A DNA stretch of 64,000 nt, taken from positions 4,154,001-4,218,000 of the forward strand of contig CP069300.1 of NCBI GenBank assembly GCA_016839165.1, written 5' to 3'. Positions 26,543 to 35,525 of the stretch are shown one piece after another. This stretch comes from Bradyrhizobium sp. PSBB068 (GTDB lineage: Bacteria; Pseudomonadota; Alphaproteobacteria; Rhizobiales; Xanthobacteraceae). The position numbers and the translations under genes were made by a program. The notes below the pieces were generated by a model that was not told where the DNA came from, searched no databases, and worked only from the letters and a program-made list of their open reading frames with translations. Each line of letters opens with the position of its first letter. Position 1 is the stretch's first letter.

Positions 26543-27955
26543 TCATCCGCCGAGCGTCACGTTGATCTGCTGGCCGCCGCGCACCAGCGTGATGCGCCAG
26601 ATCCGCGAGCCCGCCTTGGATGCCTTGTCGAGGTCGCTGGTCCGGACGATCTTCTCGTTGTTGACCGCGAGGATGATGTCGCCCTTCTGGAAGCCGACAT
26701 TGGCGGCGGTGCCGTCATCGGCGAGCTCGGTCACCACCACGCCCTCGGCGCCGGCATCGAGATGCAGCTCGTCGGCCAGCGCCGGCGAGATGTTGGCGAC
26801 CCGCGCGCCCTGGAACGGCGAGCGCGCGGTCAGCACGATCTCGTCACGGTTGGTGTCGGGCGCGGTCTCCAGCGGCACGGTCAGCTTCACCGGCTTGCCG
26901 GCGCGCTGCACCTCGATCTCGGCGTTGCCGCCGAGCGGACGGGTCGCGAAGCGATAGTCGAACGCGTTGGGGTCGTCGATGGACTGCCCGTCGATCCCGA
27001 CGATCAGGTCGGACAGTTTGAGCCCGGCCTTCGCCGCGGGGCTGTTCGGCGCGACATTGGCGACCAGCGCGCCGGTCGGTAGCTTCAGTCCCAGCGTCTC
27101 GGCGATCTCGGGCGTGACCGCCTGCAGCCGCGCGCCGAGCCATGGCCGCTTCACCGCCTTGCCGCCGCTCTTCGCGGAAGCCACCACGACGCGCACCATG
27201 TTGGCCGGGATCGCAAAGCCGATGCCTTGCGAACCGCCGGAGCGCGAGAAGATCGCGGTGTTGATGCCGGCGAGCCGTCCGGTCATGTCGACCAGCGCGC
27301 CGCCCGAATTGCCGGGATTGATCGCAGCGTCGGTCTGAATGAAGAATTGATAATCCGTGATCCCGACTTGAGTACGCGCCAAGGCCGAGATGATGCCGTG
27401 CGTCACGGTTTGGCCGACGCCGAACGGGTTGCCGATCGCGAGCACCACGTCGCCGACCTGCAGCTGATCGGAATTCGCGAAGTCGAGCGTCGTGAATTTT
27501 TCCTTGTTGGTGCCCTTCAGGCGCAGCACCGCGAGGTCGGTGCGGCTGTCCTTCAGCACGATCTCGGCCTCGAACTCACGCTTGTCGGAGAGCGAGACCT
27601 TCACCTGGTCGGCGCCCTCGATCACGTGATTGTTTGTCACCACGAGGCCGGAGCCGTCGACCATCACGCCGGAGCCGAGCGAGCGCTGCATCTGCTCCGG
27701 CTGCTGCCCCGGCACGCCGAAGAAGCGGCGGAAGATCGGGTCGTCCAGGAACGGATTGCGGTTCTGCACGGTTTTGGCGGCGTAGACATTGACCACCGCC
27801 GGCTGCACCCGCTGCACGATCGGCGCATAGGACAGCTGGAGCTCGGCCTGGGAGGACGGCACGCGACGGTCCTGGGCCGCCAGCGGGGAGAGATTCCCCA
27901 TGAAAACCAACGTGCACAGAGCGGATAGGGCAGCCAAGCGGACAGGTCGGAGCAT
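26543..27955 (-). CDS. degP: DegP/HtrA-type periplasmic serine protease
   Basis: This 470-residue envelope protease/chaperone has a signal peptide (about 1-27). The trypsin-like triad is H110 in TNNHVIEGAD, D140 in SRTDLAVL and S217 in NPGNSGGAL. Two PDZ domains follow (about 260-345 and 375-465), ending with FQKGDIILAVNNEKI. The ATG at 27955 has GAGAGGTGAG upstream; the longer frame to 28084 lacks family-like sequence. The family degrades misfolded envelope proteins. It is cotranscribed with rarA and could equally be called DegQ/MucD. Confidence 0.93.
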   Translation of the reverse strand: MLRPVRLAALSALCTLVFMGNLSPLAAQDRRVPSSQAELQLSYAPIVQRVQPAVVNVYAAKTVQNRNPFLDDPIFRRFFGVPGQQPEQMQRSLGSGVMVDGSGLVVTNNHVIEGADQVKVSLSDKREFEAEIVLKDSRTDLAVLRLKGTNKEKFTTLDFANSDQLQVGDVVLAIGNPFGVGQTVTHGIISALARTQVGITDYQFFIQTDAAINPGNSGGALVDMTGRLAGINTAIFSRSGGSQGIGFAIPANMVRVVVASAKSGGKAVKRPWLGARLQAVTPEIAETLGLKLPTGALVANVAPNSPAAKAGLKLSDLIVGIDGQSIDDPNAFDYRFATRPLGGNAEIEVQRAGKPVKLTVPLETAPDTNRDEIVLTARSPFQGARVANISPALADELHLDAGAEGVVVTELADDGTAANVGFQKGDIILAVNNEKIVRTSDLDKASKAGSRIWRITLVRGGQQINVTLGG

Positions 27956-28245
27956 TCTCACCTCTCGTGGAAACGCCGGAATATAGGCGTGTTCGCCGGG
28001 CAATTGAAGGGCGCGGCGCCGGATAACTGCCCCCCTGCCGACCGGTGCAAAACCGGCGGCAGCCAAGTTGAAGCGCCCCGCCAAGCTTCTATGATGGCTG
28101 TCATCTCACTGCGCCGCTCCGCTTGTTGCCTGCGGACAACAAGCGGAACTGCGAAGCCTGGAAGCGCTGTCGTGCGTCGGTCACGATCAACTCCTAGGAC
28201 GTTTCAGTGAGTGAGTGGGGAAGTCAAACACAACAGGGGTACACA

Positions 28246-29844
28246 ATGGGTGCGACAAAAGTTGGTGCAATCGCCATCGGGCTTGCGGGGGCGCTCGCCG
28301 CCTCGCCGGCCTATTCGCAATCGGCAGGCGGCGGCGGTGATGCCGAGATCGCGCTGCTCAAGCAGCAGCTGAAGATGCTGGAGCAGAAGCTCGACAAGCT
28401 GCAGAAGCAGACCAACGCCAATACGGCGACCGCGGCCAGCGCAAATGCCAACGCCAAGGCGGCGGATGCCAAGGCCGCGCGCGTCGCAAGCGCCAATGCC
28501 GCGATCCCGGTGAAGGGCCCGGTCGCACCGTCCGGCGTCGTGGTGACGATGCCGAACAACCGGCCGACGATCTGTACCGCCGACGAACAGAATTGCGTCG
28601 CGATCACGAGCCGCGTGCACTGGGACGTCGGCGGCTACGACTATCGTCCGAACACCGCAGCCACCTCGCCGCAGAAGCTCGACAGCGGCGAGAACCTGCG
28701 CCGCGCCCGCATCGGCATCGTCGGCAAGTTCTTCGGCGACTGGAATTACGCGCTGATCTACGACTTCGGCGGCTCGTCCGACGGCTTCGGTGGCGCGGCA
28801 CCGGGATCGCTGCCCGGCGGCGGCACCTCCGGCGTCGAGAATGCCTATCTGAGCTACACCGGCTTCAGGCCGTTCGGCGGCAAGATGGCGATCGAAGGCG
28901 GCATCATGGACCTGCTGTGGACGATGGATGAGTCCACGAGCTCCAATGATATCCTGTTCATGGAGCGCGCCTCGGCCGGCATCATCGCCCAGAACGTCGC
29001 GGCCGGAGACTTCCGTTCGGCCGCCGGCACCCGCTGGTGGAACGACCAGCTCTGGATCGGCGGCTACGTCACCGGACCGACCACGGGCGCGATCCACTCC
29101 GCGTCATCAGCCGCGCCGGCCGGAACGTCCGAGCAGTATGGCGGCGTTGTTCGCGTCGCCGGCAATCCGATCAGCGGCAAGGACTACTCGGTGCATATCG
29201 GCGCCGATGCGGAATGGCTGGTGCAGCCGCCGCGCAACCAGCTGACGCAGGCGCAGACGCTGACGCTGAGCGACCGGCCTGAGCTGCGCATCGATCCGAC
29301 GACGCTGATCTCAACCGGTGCGATCGCCAACGTCTCGGGCGCGCAGGTCTACGGCGTCGAGGCGGCGGCGACCTATGGTCCGTTCATCGCACAGGGCGAG
29401 TATTACTGGTTCAATGTCGACCGCTCCGCGAATACCGGGCTGCCGCCGTTCGGCGCGCCGAGCCTGAAATTCGATGGCGGCTACGCGCAGGTCGGCTACG
29501 TGCTGACCGGCGAGAACCACGCCTACAACACTTCAACCGCCTCCTATGGCGGTATCAAGCCTCACGATCCGTTCTCGCTCGCCGGCGGCGGCATCGGCGC
29601 CTGGGAAATCGCCGGCCGCGTCAGCACGATGAACCTCAACGACCAGGTCGGCCAGGCGGTCGGCATCGCCGGTGGGCGGCAGACCGTCTACACCGCCGCG
29701 CTGAACTGGTACGTCAACAACAACGTCCGCTTCATGCTGAACTATCTGCACGGCGACGTCGCCAAGCAGGCCTCGGCGACCTCCGCCGCGGATACCGGCT
29801 CGAAGTTCGACGCGGTCGCGCTGCGCACGCAGGTGGCGTTCTGA
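28246..29844 (+). CDS. OprO/OprP-like outer-membrane porin
   Basis: This 532-residue outer-membrane protein starts at ATG 28246 with AGGGG upstream, giving a signal peptide (about 1-25, ending PAYSQ). A coiled coil at about 35-60 (ALLKQQLKMLEQKLDKLQKQT) and an Ala-rich linker precede a beta-barrel ending in the aromatic residue F after ALRTQVA, as is usual for outer-membrane assembly. The barrel repeats FFGDWNYALIYDF and YGPFIAQGEYYWFN resemble phosphate-selective porins O/P. The solute is unknown. It is divergent from degP across about 290 bp. Confidence 0.82.
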   Translation: MGATKVGAIAIGLAGALAASPAYSQSAGGGGDAEIALLKQQLKMLEQKLDKLQKQTNANTATAASANANAKAADAKAARVASANAAIPVKGPVAPSGVVVTMPNNRPTICTADEQNCVAITSRVHWDVGGYDYRPNTAATSPQKLDSGENLRRARIGIVGKFFGDWNYALIYDFGGSSDGFGGAAPGSLPGGGTSGVENAYLSYTGFRPFGGKMAIEGGIMDLLWTMDESTSSNDILFMERASAGIIAQNVAAGDFRSAAGTRWWNDQLWIGGYVTGPTTGAIHSASSAAPAGTSEQYGGVVRVAGNPISGKDYSVHIGADAEWLVQPPRNQLTQAQTLTLSDRPELRIDPTTLISTGAIANVSGAQVYGVEAAATYGPFIAQGEYYWFNVDRSANTGLPPFGAPSLKFDGGYAQVGYVLTGENHAYNTSTASYGGIKPHDPFSLAGGGIGAWEIAGRVSTMNLNDQVGQAVGIAGGRQTVYTAALNWYVNNNVRFMLNYLHGDVAKQASATSAADTGSKFDAVALRTQVAF

Positions 29845-29848
29845 CGTA

Positions 29849-29983
29849 ACTTACCTCTCCCTATGGGGAGAGGTCGAATTGCGAAGCAATTCGGGTGAGG
29901 GGTGCCGCTTCTTCGGTGCAGCGTGATCCCTCACCCGGATCGCATCATGCGATGCGATCCGACCTCTCCCTCCGGGAGAGGTG
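29849..29983. repeat. Composite repeat with two hairpin ends
   Basis: Two short hairpins built on ACCTCTCCCT and GGGAGAGGT (about 29850-29871 and 29962-29982) bracket a middle part in which GGGTGAGGG is answered by CCCTCACCC. The inner end carries an imperfect GATCGCATCATGCGATGCGATC palindrome. It fills the gap between the convergent porin and HxlR genes and may terminate both. It resembles repeats common in Bradyrhizobium genomes. Confidence 0.7.
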
Positions 29984-29998
29984 AAGCGCGAACACCCA

Positions 29999-30376
29999 TC
30001 AGGCCGCGCGCTTCTTCTTCACGACGACCTCCGGCGCCGGTGCGCAGGACAGCCGCTCCTGATGGCCCTCGCCCCAGGCTTTCAGAATATCGATCACCGG
30101 ACGCAGGCTCTCGCCGAGTTCGGACAGCGTGTATTCGACCCGCGGCGGCACCTCGGCATAGACCTTGCGGATCACGAGGCCGTCGTCCTCGAGCGCGCGC
30201 AGCTGCTTGGTCAGCATGCGCTGGGTGATGCCGGGCATCCGCCGCCGCAGCTCGCCGAAGCGCTGGGTGCCGGCCTGCAAATGATACAGGATCACGCCCT
30301 TCCATTTGCCGTCTATCAGATCGAGCGCGGCCTCGACCGCGCAGCCCGGCCGGCGGGCAAAATTCTTCCGTTTCAT
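29999..30376 (-). CDS. HxlR-family transcriptional regulator
   Basis: This 125-residue winged-helix dimer starts at ATG 30376. HxlR features: the N-terminal PGCAVEAALDLIDGKWKG with its conserved Cys, FGELRRRMPGITQRMLTKQLRALEDDGLV as the recognition region, and VEYTLSELGESLRPV in the wing. The conserved Cys often senses electrophiles or quinones. It is divergent from an NADPH-type oxidoreductase gene, which it probably controls through the palindrome at 30399-30421. Confidence 0.9.
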   Translation of the reverse strand: MKRKNFARRPGCAVEAALDLIDGKWKGVILYHLQAGTQRFGELRRRMPGITQRMLTKQLRALEDDGLVIRKVYAEVPPRVEYTLSELGESLRPVIDILKAWGEGHQERLSCAPAPEVVVKKKRAA

Positions 30377-30398
30377 CGGTAATTTCCCAATAGTATAC

Positions 30399-30421
30399 AA
30401 ACAGGGACTAGTTCCCTGTTT
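30399..30421. promoter_or_regulatory. Candidate HxlR operator
   Basis: AAACAGGGA (30399-30407) and TCCCTGTTT (30413-30421) form a perfect inverted repeat with a five-base spacer. It lies 22 bp upstream of the regulator start and 74 bp upstream of the oxidoreductase start. Position, symmetry and size fit an operator for the adjacent HxlR protein controlling both genes. Confidence 0.75.
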
Positions 30422-30494
30422 TTACAGTACTTGCCAAAAGGACGCCAGCGCGACAGGTAAGATGGCAGGCAATCGCCCACCACGGAGACCAGGC

Positions 30495-31508
30495 ATGAAG
30501 GCCGTCGGATACCAAAAGTCGCTGCCGATCGAGGCGGCGGATTCGCTCGTCGATTTCGAGATCGCCAAGCCTGAGCCGAAAGGACGCGACATCCGCGTCG
30601 CGGTGAAGGCCATCTCGGCCAACCCCGTCGACTACAAGGTGCGCAAGCGCGCGGCGCCGACCGATGGCGGCACCAAGATCCTCGGCTTCGATGCGGCCGG
30701 CGTGGTCGAGGCCGTCGGGCCCGACGTGTCGCTGTTCAAGCCCGGCGACGAGGTGTTCTACGCGGGCTCGATCCTGCGCCAGGGCACCAACTCGGAATTC
30801 CATCTGGTCGACGAACGCATCGTCGGCAACAAGCCGGCGTCGCTGTCTTTCGCGCAGGCCGCCGCCCTGCCCCTGACCTCGATTACCGCATGGGAGCTGC
30901 TGTTCGACCGGCTCGGCGCGGTGCCGGGCAAGAGCCTCGATCCGCGCACGCTCCTGATCACCGGTGGTGCCGGCGGCGTCGGCTCGATCCTGATCCAGTT
31001 GGCGCGCCGGCTCACGGGCCTGACCGTGGTTGCGACCGCGACCCGGCCGGAGTCGCAGAAGTGGTGCCTCGATCTCGGCGCCCATGCGGTGATCGACCAC
31101 TCGCAGCCGATGAAGGAGCAGATCGAGAAATTGAAGCTGCCGCCGGTCGGCCTTGTCGCGAGCCTCACCTTCACCGACCAGCACTACAAGTCGATCGCCG
31201 ACTTCATCGCGCCTCAGGGCAAGTTCGGCCTGATCGACGATCCCGCCGAGTTCAACGTTGCCGCCTTCAAGGGCAAGGCGGTGTCGGTGCACTGGGAATC
31301 GATGTTCACGCGCTCGTCGTTCCAGACGCCTGACATGATCGCGCAGCATCATCTGCTCAACGACGTCGCAGATTTGATCGACAAGGGCGTGCTGCGCACC
31401 ACGCTCGACCAGACTTTCGGCACCATCAACGCAGCGAATCTCAAGCGCGCCCACGCGCTGCTCGAAAGCGGCAAATCACGCGGCAAGATCGTGCTGGAAG
31501 GCTGGTAG
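30495..31508 (+). CDS. Zinc-type alcohol dehydrogenase-like NADPH:quinone oxidoreductase
   Basis: This 337-residue medium-chain dehydrogenase starts at ATG 30495 with GGAG upstream; the longer frame is antisense to the regulator and is rejected. The GroES-like half opens with MKAVGYQKSLPIEAADSL and contains GFDAAGVVEAVG. The Rossmann motif is GGAGGVGSILIQLARR (about 156-171). Structural zinc cysteines are absent, so it is a zinc-independent quinone or enone reductase. With an HxlR regulator next door, a role in electrophile or quinone detoxification is likely but inferred. Confidence 0.88.
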   Translation: MKAVGYQKSLPIEAADSLVDFEIAKPEPKGRDIRVAVKAISANPVDYKVRKRAAPTDGGTKILGFDAAGVVEAVGPDVSLFKPGDEVFYAGSILRQGTNSEFHLVDERIVGNKPASLSFAQAAALPLTSITAWELLFDRLGAVPGKSLDPRTLLITGGAGGVGSILIQLARRLTGLTVVATATRPESQKWCLDLGAHAVIDHSQPMKEQIEKLKLPPVGLVASLTFTDQHYKSIADFIAPQGKFGLIDDPAEFNVAAFKGKAVSVHWESMFTRSSFQTPDMIAQHHLLNDVADLIDKGVLRTTLDQTFGTINAANLKRAHALLESGKSRGKIVLEGW

Positions 31509-31524
31509 GCCCTCCCGTTCGTAC

Positions 31525-31556
31525 GGTGGGTCGGCATCAGTGTAACCGACCCTACC
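31525..31556. terminator. Imperfect hairpin after the oxidoreductase gene
   Basis: GGTGGGTCGG (31525-31534) pairs with CCGACCC and TACC (31546-31556) with one bulged base. It is related to the hairpin at 2685-2711. No U-tract follows. A second perfect hairpin, CGTGGCTTT with AAAGCCACG around TGCC, lies at 31594-31615. Confidence 0.45.
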
Positions 31557-31726
31557 CGCCCTGCGCACCTCGCGTTATCCCCACTGGCCGGCGCGTGGCT
31601 TTTGCCAAAGCCACGATCGCCTGTATGATTTGCGTAACGATCACCCCGTCCTCAATCCGGCCGCGCAAGACGCGGCCGGAACGGTGGTGACGCCCCAAGA
31701 GGATACAAGGGGATGGGAGGACGCCG

Positions 31727-32806
31727 ATGAGTTTGCTCACGGCCGATCCGTCGCGGATCGATCCGGAGTGGATGACGCAGGCGCTGCGCGGAGCCGGCTT
31801 GATCGACCAGGCCAGGGTCATCGATCTCGCATGCAAGCCGGTCGGCAACGGCCTCGTCGGCGACAGCTATCGATTTCACCTGACCTATGCCGGCAATGAG
31901 CCGAACGCACCCGCGAGCGTCGTCGGAAAATTTCCGGCGGCAGATCCCGACAGCCGCCGCTCCGGTTCCGCGCACACGCTTTACATCCGCGAGGTCGCAT
32001 TCTATCGCGAGCTGGCGGCGACCGTCGCCATTCACACCCCGCGGCCAATTCTCGCCGAGATTGATCCGGCGACCGACGACTTCACGCTGATCCTGGAAGA
32101 TCTGGCGCCGGCGCGCCCGGGCGACCAGCTCGCCGGATGCGCGATCGAGGATTGCCTGACGGCGATGCGTGAGGCCGCCGCACTGCATGCGCCGCGATGG
32201 AACGACCCGACGCTCGCCGCAGCGCATTGCTTCACGGTTGCCGCGAGCCGGCGCAGAGACCTTCGCGCGGTGCTGCCGGGCATTATCGGTCACTACAAGG
32301 AGCGATATCTTGGCGTGATCGAGCCGGAGTTCCTCGATCTGATCGACCGGCTTCCGGACGCGATCCCGCGCTACCAGTCGGAGCAATCGACGCCGCGAAC
32401 CCTGCAGCATGCGGACTTCAGGTTGGACAACATCCTCTTTGACGTCCGTGGCAATACCCGACCGATGGCGACGCTGGACTGGCAGACATTCACGGTGGGG
32501 CCAGGCATCGTCGACGTCGCCTATTTCCTGTCGGCCGGCATCGAGCCGTCCGAGCGGCGATTGCATGAAGCCGATCTGGTGCGGTTCTATCATTCGGAGC
32601 TGATCCGCCGCGGCGTGCAGGACTATGGCTGGGACCAGTGCTGGCGGGATTACCGGCGCTACACGCTGCACGGGATCATGATGGGCGTGGTCTCCGCGCT
32701 CAGCGTGCAGCGCTCCGAGCGCGGCGACGCGCTGTTCCTAAAAATGACCCGCGGCGCCTGCGCGCAAGCCCTGGATCACGACAGCTTTGCATACTGGCAG
32801 GACTGA
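31727..32806 (+). CDS. Aminoglycoside-phosphotransferase-like kinase
   Basis: This 359-residue protein-kinase-like phosphotransferase has the nucleotide lysine at K68 in SVVGKFP, the catalytic loop H228-A-D230-FRLDN235 and the metal Asp at D251 in LDWQ. It belongs with the small-molecule kinases related to APH and the ecdysteroid-kinase-like group rather than with known resistance enzymes. GGGAGG precedes ATG 31727. The next gene downstream encodes an uncharacterised protein on the same strand, and such kinases often act in steroid or terpenoid pathways. The substrate is unknown. Confidence 0.85.
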   Translation: MSLLTADPSRIDPEWMTQALRGAGLIDQARVIDLACKPVGNGLVGDSYRFHLTYAGNEPNAPASVVGKFPAADPDSRRSGSAHTLYIREVAFYRELAATVAIHTPRPILAEIDPATDDFTLILEDLAPARPGDQLAGCAIEDCLTAMREAAALHAPRWNDPTLAAAHCFTVAASRRRDLRAVLPGIIGHYKERYLGVIEPEFLDLIDRLPDAIPRYQSEQSTPRTLQHADFRLDNILFDVRGNTRPMATLDWQTFTVGPGIVDVAYFLSAGIEPSERRLHEADLVRFYHSELIRRGVQDYGWDQCWRDYRRYTLHGIMMGVVSALSVQRSERGDALFLKMTRGACAQALDHDSFAYWQD

Positions 32807-32852
32807 AGCGTTTTCGAGCGAAGTGGGTACCGGTTCGCGCGAAGAAAACGCG
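32807..32852. repeat. Hairpin repeat between the kinase and its downstream gene
   Basis: GCGTTTTC (32808-32815) pairs with GAAAACGC (32844-32851); the loop contains CGAAGTGGGTACCGGTTCGCG, itself partly symmetric. It begins at the kinase stop codon and ends 38 bp before the next start. It matches a repeat type I associate with Rhizobiales genomes and could reduce read-through. Confidence 0.7.
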
Positions 32853-32889
32853 TCAAGAAGAAGTCAAAGGACTATCGAAAGGGGCCCGT

Positions 32890-34017
32890 GTGCTCAACAA
32901 GCTTGACGACTTCCCGATCCACCAGACCCCGGAGCCGATCGCGGTTCCCGTCACCAGCGACCGCAATGTCTATGACCGGACCTGGTTCAACGGCTACACC
33001 GCCGACGGCGCGTATTATTTCGGCATCGGGATTGCGATCTACCCGCACCGCAGGATCCTCGATTGCGCGTTCAGCGTGGTGGAGCGCGGCGGACGGCAGC
33101 ACTGCTTCTACGGGTCGCGGCGGGCGCCGCTCGAGCGCACCGAGATGCAGGTCGGCCCGTTCCGGCTCGAGGTGATCGAGCCGATGCTGCGGACCCGGGT
33201 CGTGCTCGACGACAATGCGACGGGCCTTGCCTGTGACCTGACCTTCTCCGCGCGCACGGCCGCGATCCAGGAAGCGCGGCAGACGCTGTGGTCGGGCGAC
33301 CGCCGCGCGATGGACTCGACCCGGTTCGACCAGTTCGGCCGCTGGCACGGCGTGGTGCGTCACCCCGATGGAGAGATCAAGGTCGACGATCGCACCTGCT
33401 ACGGCACCAAGGATCGCTCCTGGGGCGTGCGCAATGTCGGCGAGCGCGACGTCGGCGGCGCGCCGATGCCGCTGCCGAGCGTGTTCTTCCTGTGGGCACC
33501 GCTGGTCTGGGACGACCACATCTCGCACGCGATCTTCTTCGACGGCACTCAAGGCGAGGCGCTGGTCCGCGAGGGCATCACCGCGCCGCTCTACCGCAGC
33601 GAGGCCGAGATCCCCGGCGTCGTCGATGGCCTCGACCGCCGCATGGCGACTGCCCGGCACCGCGTCAAATATGTGCCGAACACCCGGCTGGCGCAGTCGG
33701 CCGAAATCGACCTCGTCGACATCGACGGCCATACCACGACCATCGCGCTCGACCCGATCCTGAAATTCCAGATGAAGGGCCTCGGCTACGGCCATCCGCA
33801 ATGGGGCCAGGGCATGTGGAAGGGCGAGCTCGAAATCGGCGGCGAATCGTTCGATCCCGCGACGCTCGACCCGCTGGCGCGGGAGAACGTGCACGTGCAA
33901 CAGGTGGTGCGCGCCCGTCAGGGCGACCGGACAGGGATCGGCGTGCTGGAGCAGATATGCTTCGGCCCCTACCGCCCGGCAGGGTTCAGCGAGTTTCTCG
34001 ACGGCGCCAAGGGATAG
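32890..34017 (+). CDS. Uncharacterised beta-rich protein (DUF7064/DUF7065-like)
   Basis: This 375-residue protein starts at GTG 32890 with GAAAGGGG upstream. It has no signal peptide. It is rich in beta-strand patterns with conserved-looking motifs DRTWFNGYTADGAYYFGIG near the N-terminus, CYGTKDRSWGVRNVG in the middle and FQMKGLGYGHPQWGQG near the end. This layout resembles the CrtC/AttH lipocalin-like hydratases and proteins labelled DUF7064/7065, but I am not certain. Placement after an APH-like kinase suggests a joint role on a hydrophobic small molecule. Confidence 0.75.
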   Translation: MLNKLDDFPIHQTPEPIAVPVTSDRNVYDRTWFNGYTADGAYYFGIGIAIYPHRRILDCAFSVVERGGRQHCFYGSRRAPLERTEMQVGPFRLEVIEPMLRTRVVLDDNATGLACDLTFSARTAAIQEARQTLWSGDRRAMDSTRFDQFGRWHGVVRHPDGEIKVDDRTCYGTKDRSWGVRNVGERDVGGAPMPLPSVFFLWAPLVWDDHISHAIFFDGTQGEALVREGITAPLYRSEAEIPGVVDGLDRRMATARHRVKYVPNTRLAQSAEIDLVDIDGHTTTIALDPILKFQMKGLGYGHPQWGQGMWKGELEIGGESFDPATLDPLARENVHVQQVVRARQGDRTGIGVLEQICFGPYRPAGFSEFLDGAKG

Positions 34018-34021
34018 CCCG

Positions 34022-34318
34022 TTAGACTGGCGGCACGCCCTCGACGAAGATCAGCCGGCGGTCCAGCGCGGTCCGCCGATGCTTGAGCGCCTCGGCATAT
34101 TCCGGCGACGCGTACCATTCGCGCAGCCGCGCCATCGAGGGGAACTCGACGACGATGATGGTCTTCGGCGACGGCCCCCCTTCAGCCACATCGGCCGCAC
34201 CGCCACGCACGAGATAACGTCCGCCATATAGCGCGATGGTCCTGGCGGCCAAGGTACGATAGGCCTCGAAGCCTGCCGCATCCTTCACGTCGACCTCGGA
34301 GATCACGTAGGCTGACAT
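34022..34318 (-). CDS. DUF1330 family protein
   Basis: This 98-residue ferredoxin-like dimeric alpha/beta barrel protein has the DUF1330 pattern: MSAYVISEVDVKDAAGFEAY, GGRYLVRGG, TIIVVEFPSMARLREWYASPEY. The function is unknown; some members are linked to small-molecule degradation. Its start lies 9 bp after the SDR stop, so it is cotranscribed with that gene. It converges with the DUF7064-like gene, with four bases between stops. Confidence 0.9.
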   Translation of the reverse strand: MSAYVISEVDVKDAAGFEAYRTLAARTIALYGGRYLVRGGAADVAEGGPSPKTIIVVEFPSMARLREWYASPEYAEALKHRRTALDRRLIFVEGVPPV

Positions 34319-34327
34319 GGCCGCGCC

Positions 34328-35122
34328 TCACGCGATCGTTTGGACGATACCACCCTCGGCGCGCAGCGCGGCGCCGTTGGTGGCGGAGGCCTGCTTCGAG
34401 CAGACATAGACCACGAGATTGGCGATCTCCTCGGTGCTGGCAAAGCGCTGCAGCAGCGAGGTCGGCCGGTGCTGCTTGACGAAATTGGAGGCCGCCTCCT
34501 CGACCGACTGGCCGTTCTGCTTGGCGAGATCCTTGACGAAGGTCTCGACGCCCTCGGACATGGTCGGTCCCGGCAGCACGGAGTTGACGGTCACTGCGGT
34601 GCCCTTGGTGAGCTCGGCGAGCCCCCGCGCGATCGCAAGCTGCGCGGTCTTGGTGGTGCCGTAATGGATCATCTCGGTCGGGATGTTGAGGCCGGATTCC
34701 GAGGAGATGAAGACGATGCGGCCCCAGTTGCGCTTCAGCATGCCCTGCATGTAGCCGCGCGACAGCCGCACGCCCGACATCACATTGACCTCGAAGAAGC
34801 GGCTCCAATCCTCATCGGGAATGTCGAAGAAGCCCTTCGGCTCGAAGATGCCGGCATTGTTGACGAGGATGTCGACGTCCGGCAGCGCCGCGAGCAGCGC
34901 CTTGCAGCCGGCCGCGGTCGAGACGTCGGCGGCGATGCCGCGCACCTTGGCGCCCGGCACCGCCTTGGCGATCGCAGCAATCGCTGCATCGACCTTGGCC
35001 TGACCGCGGCCGTTGACCACGACCTCGGCGCCGGTCGCGGCCAGCCCCTTGGCGATGGCGTTGCCGATGCCCGCGGTCGAGCCGGTCACCAGCGCAGTCT
35101 TTCCGGAAAGGTCGATTTTCAT
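34328..35122 (-). CDS. Short-chain dehydrogenase/reductase
   Basis: This 264-residue classical SDR has the cofactor motif GSTAGIG (14-20), NNAG (88-91), and catalytic S141 with Y154-x-x-x-K158. NGRG after the second strand suggests NADP(H) preference. The substrate is unknown. The ATG at 35122 has GGAG upstream; the longer frame back to 35362 is not family-like. It forms a two-gene operon with the DUF1330 gene. Confidence 0.92.
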   Translation of the reverse strand: MKIDLSGKTALVTGSTAGIGNAIAKGLAATGAEVVVNGRGQAKVDAAIAAIAKAVPGAKVRGIAADVSTAAGCKALLAALPDVDILVNNAGIFEPKGFFDIPDEDWSRFFEVNVMSGVRLSRGYMQGMLKRNWGRIVFISSESGLNIPTEMIHYGTTKTAQLAIARGLAELTKGTAVTVNSVLPGPTMSEGVETFVKDLAKQNGQSVEEAASNFVKQHRPTSLLQRFASTEEIANLVVYVCSKQASATNGAALRAEGGIVQTIA

Positions 35123-35525
35123 TGGGAGGTCTCCTGTCAGTCGTACCTGACATATCTCAATGCGGGTACGCGGATGCAACCAGGGTTTGGGCAGCCGCAT
35201 GCAAAAGTTCGCGGCCGTGCGGACCGGCATCTCAGCACCGCCCGATGCCGATGACAACCATGTCGTGCGGATGACGCGCGAGGCACGGTGCGCAGTTTCG
35301 CCGCGAGTCAAATCGCCGCGCGCAATGTTGGTTGATGCATCGTCACTGCGGCCTTCATCCAATCTTCACATGAAACATCGCGTGCGCGCTGAACGCTTTC
35401 ACACATTGTCAATTCGCCGCCGCTAAGCGTCGCCGCAAACAGCGCGAGCTGTTGTGTTGGCAACCGGACCCGACTTTTCTTCAACGACGACGTCCGGAGC
35501 CCTGCGACTGACAGGAATGCATCAG
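35123..35525. other. Intergenic region between SDR and chemoreceptor genes
   Basis: This 403-bp divergent promoter region has no convincing gene. A frame read from 35160 on the plus strand lacks any recognisable coding pattern. Promoters for the SDR operon and the chemoreceptor must lie here, but no motif could be assigned with confidence. Confidence 0.5.

Noticed and set aside
30306..30494. N-terminal extension of the oxidoreductase
   Set aside because: It overlaps the operator and the divergent regulator gene; the start at 30495 has a ribosome site and matches the family.
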